DNA from: Streptomyces sp. 378
Lineage (GTDB): Bacteria; Actinomycetota; Actinomycetes; Streptomycetales; Streptomycetaceae
Length of the DNA stretch: 64,000 nt
NCBI RefSeq assembly: GCF_030124145.1
Contig: NZ_JASKMS010000006.1
Span: forward strand, 124,001 to 188,000
Direction of reading: 5' to 3'
Below, piece by piece: positions 63,325 through 64,000 of this stretch. The notes beneath the pieces were generated by a model. The model searched no databases. It had not been told where the DNA came from and saw nothing but the letters and a program-made list of their open reading frames with translations. Position 1 is the first letter of the stretch. Each line of letters begins with the position of its first letter. The position numbers were made by a program, and so were the translations under genes.

Positions 63325-63639
63325 GACCCCAACGCTAGAACCTTGGAGTGCACTCCAAGCAAGCGCCGACGGTAAGAAATCGGCAGGACGATTCCTGATC
63401 CGGCTGGTTGGCGTACGGAGCCATGAGTGTCGCGCGTCGCCCCCCGCCCGAGGATGCCGGGGAAGTTCTGCGGCTGCGCAGGCACGCCGACTTCGCGGCG
63501 TGGTCCCCGCCGGCGCGGTGCCCGGCGCGTGCGGCTCACCGCCCCGGCGGAGGCCGAGCCGCTGTGCGTCTCCTTCGGGTTCCGGCCCAAGGCCGACCCC
63601 TTGCGGGAACTCACGCTCTGAGCGCATAGGCTCGAAAGC
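63325..63639. other. Spacer between MerR and the serine hydrolase
   Basis: Besides the MerR operator, the plus frame around 63420-63620 reads as MSVARRPPPEDAGEVLRLRR and then ends in a different frame as EPLCVSFGFRPKADPLREL. This could be a degraded or frameshifted short gene, but no single frame is convincing. Confidence 0.35.
63342..63359. promoter_or_regulatory. MerR operator (perfect 18-bp palindrome)
   Basis: CTTGGAGTGCACTCCAAG is a perfect palindrome 18 nt upstream of the merR start. It forms the -35/spacer region of the divergent-type promoter that MerR proteins untwist; the -10 is probably TAGCGT or TTCTAG just downstream on the minus strand. Autoregulation and control of the reductase operon are likely. 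Confidence 0.75.
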
Positions 63640-64000
63640 ATGTCGCTGAAGAGCCTCGCGCTGATCGAGAACTGGCCGGTTCCCACCGCTGCGGCGGGTG
63701 TCGTACGAGCGGACGGCACCGTCCTCGGCACGCACGGCCCGGCCGGGCGGCGGTTCCCGCTCGCGTCGGTGACCAAGCCGCTCGCCGCCTACGCGGTGCT
63801 CGTCGCGTACGAGGAGGGGGCCGTCGAGTTCGACGACCCGGCGGGCCCCGCCGGGTCGACGGTGAGGCACCTGCTCGCGCACACCTCGGGCCTCGCCTTC
63901 GACGAGCACAAGGTCACGGCCCCGCCCGGAGAACGCCGGCTGTACTCCAACGCCGGTTTCGAGCAGCTCGGCGACCATGTGACGAAGGCCACCGACATCC
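63640..64000 (+). CDS. Beta-lactamase-family serine hydrolase (C-terminus cut by window edge)
   Basis: The first 120 residues of a class C/D-Ala-D-Ala peptidase-like fold. LASVTKPLAAYAVL holds the SxxK pair (Ser43, Lys46), VRHLLAHTSGLAF the conserved helix, and RLYSNAGFEQL the YxN (Tyr-Ser-Asn) motif. There is no signal peptide in the visible part, so an esterase or peptidase in the cytoplasm is possible. The gene runs past base 64000. The start ATG follows CATAGG, a possible leaderless promoter. Confidence 0.9.
   Translation, partial: MSLKSLALIENWPVPTAAAGVVRADGTVLGTHGPAGRRFPLASVTKPLAAYAVLVAYEEGAVEFDDPAGPAGSTVRHLLAHTSGLAFDEHKVTAPPGERRLYSNAGFEQLGDHVTKATDI

Overview
The window reads as chromosomal DNA from a Streptomyces or close relative. 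GC is very high with G/C third positions, GTG and TTG starts are common, and it carries DUF5753/DUF397 and DUF574 genes, a TerD/TerC/CitE/PRTase stress island, an actinobacterial homodimeric-type aceE and a Streptomyces-type cobalamin ECF operon. There is no rRNA, prophage, transposase or CRISPR. One tRNA is present, tRNA-Val(UAC). All calls rest on reading the sequence and recalled family signatures; no search was run.

Layout. (a) 1-2.5 kb: a truncated aldehyde dehydrogenase, divergent from a metallo-beta-lactamase-fold protein. (b) 2.8-4.5 kb: a DUF5753 helix-turn-helix regulator convergent with a DUF574 SAM methyltransferase. (c) 4.9-10.6 kb: a cobalamin riboswitch heading five overlapping genes: an alpha/alpha-barrel surface protein, a second anchored exoprotein, and the T, fused A-A and S parts of an ECF importer. 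(d) 10.9-13.5 kb: a CYP125-like P450 divergent from a FadA5-like thiolase, the same pairing as the Mycobacterium tuberculosis cholesterol locus, with a near-consensus KstR-type operator between them. A second 15-bp motif is shared with the aldehyde dehydrogenase promoter. (e) 13.5-26.5 kb: mixed genes, including a DUF397 remnant, an O-methyltransferase behind nested palindromes, a DUF1992 gene broken by a small palindromic insertion, an MFS pump with a MarR-like tail, a peptidoglycan-binding protein with a 126-bp repeat, a GDT1-type Mn transporter behind a yybP-ykoY riboswitch, a secreted HNH nuclease and a PhoD-like phosphatase. (f) 26.7-42.6 kb: envelope and redox genes (FAD protein, DoxX, two DedA proteins, a PAP2 enzyme, a DUF4097 lipoprotein, an amidase-domain protein, a deacetylase-like protein) and a class A PBP whose transpeptidase lacks the catalytic lysine. 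(g) 42.5-51.8 kb: the Ter island, with a HAD hydrolase, a fused PRTase_2-TRSP-PRTase_1 protein, a CitE-like lyase, TerD/TerA paralogues and a DUF475 TerC-like protein. (h) 52-64 kb: peroxiredoxin, DUF3052, aceE, a K+ channel, an MFS/TetR pair, DUF1023 and DUF4429 proteins, a MerR/aldo-keto reductase pair and a truncated serine hydrolase.

How the parts fit. The ALDH, P450 and thiolase look like one sterol or lipid side-chain oxidation regulon spread over at least 12 kb. The B12 operon looks like capture plus import of a vitamin whose level switches the operon off. The Ter island combines the predicted nucleoside-like metabolite enzymes with TerD-family Ca2+-binding proteins and a TerC-like membrane protein. 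A roughly 47-bp Streptomyces-type repeat lies in-frame and co-directionally inside three unrelated genes. The most interesting items are the two operator families around the CYP125/FadA5/ALDH genes, the PRTase fusion, the SxxK-less PBP, and the repeat that writes peptide into proteins.
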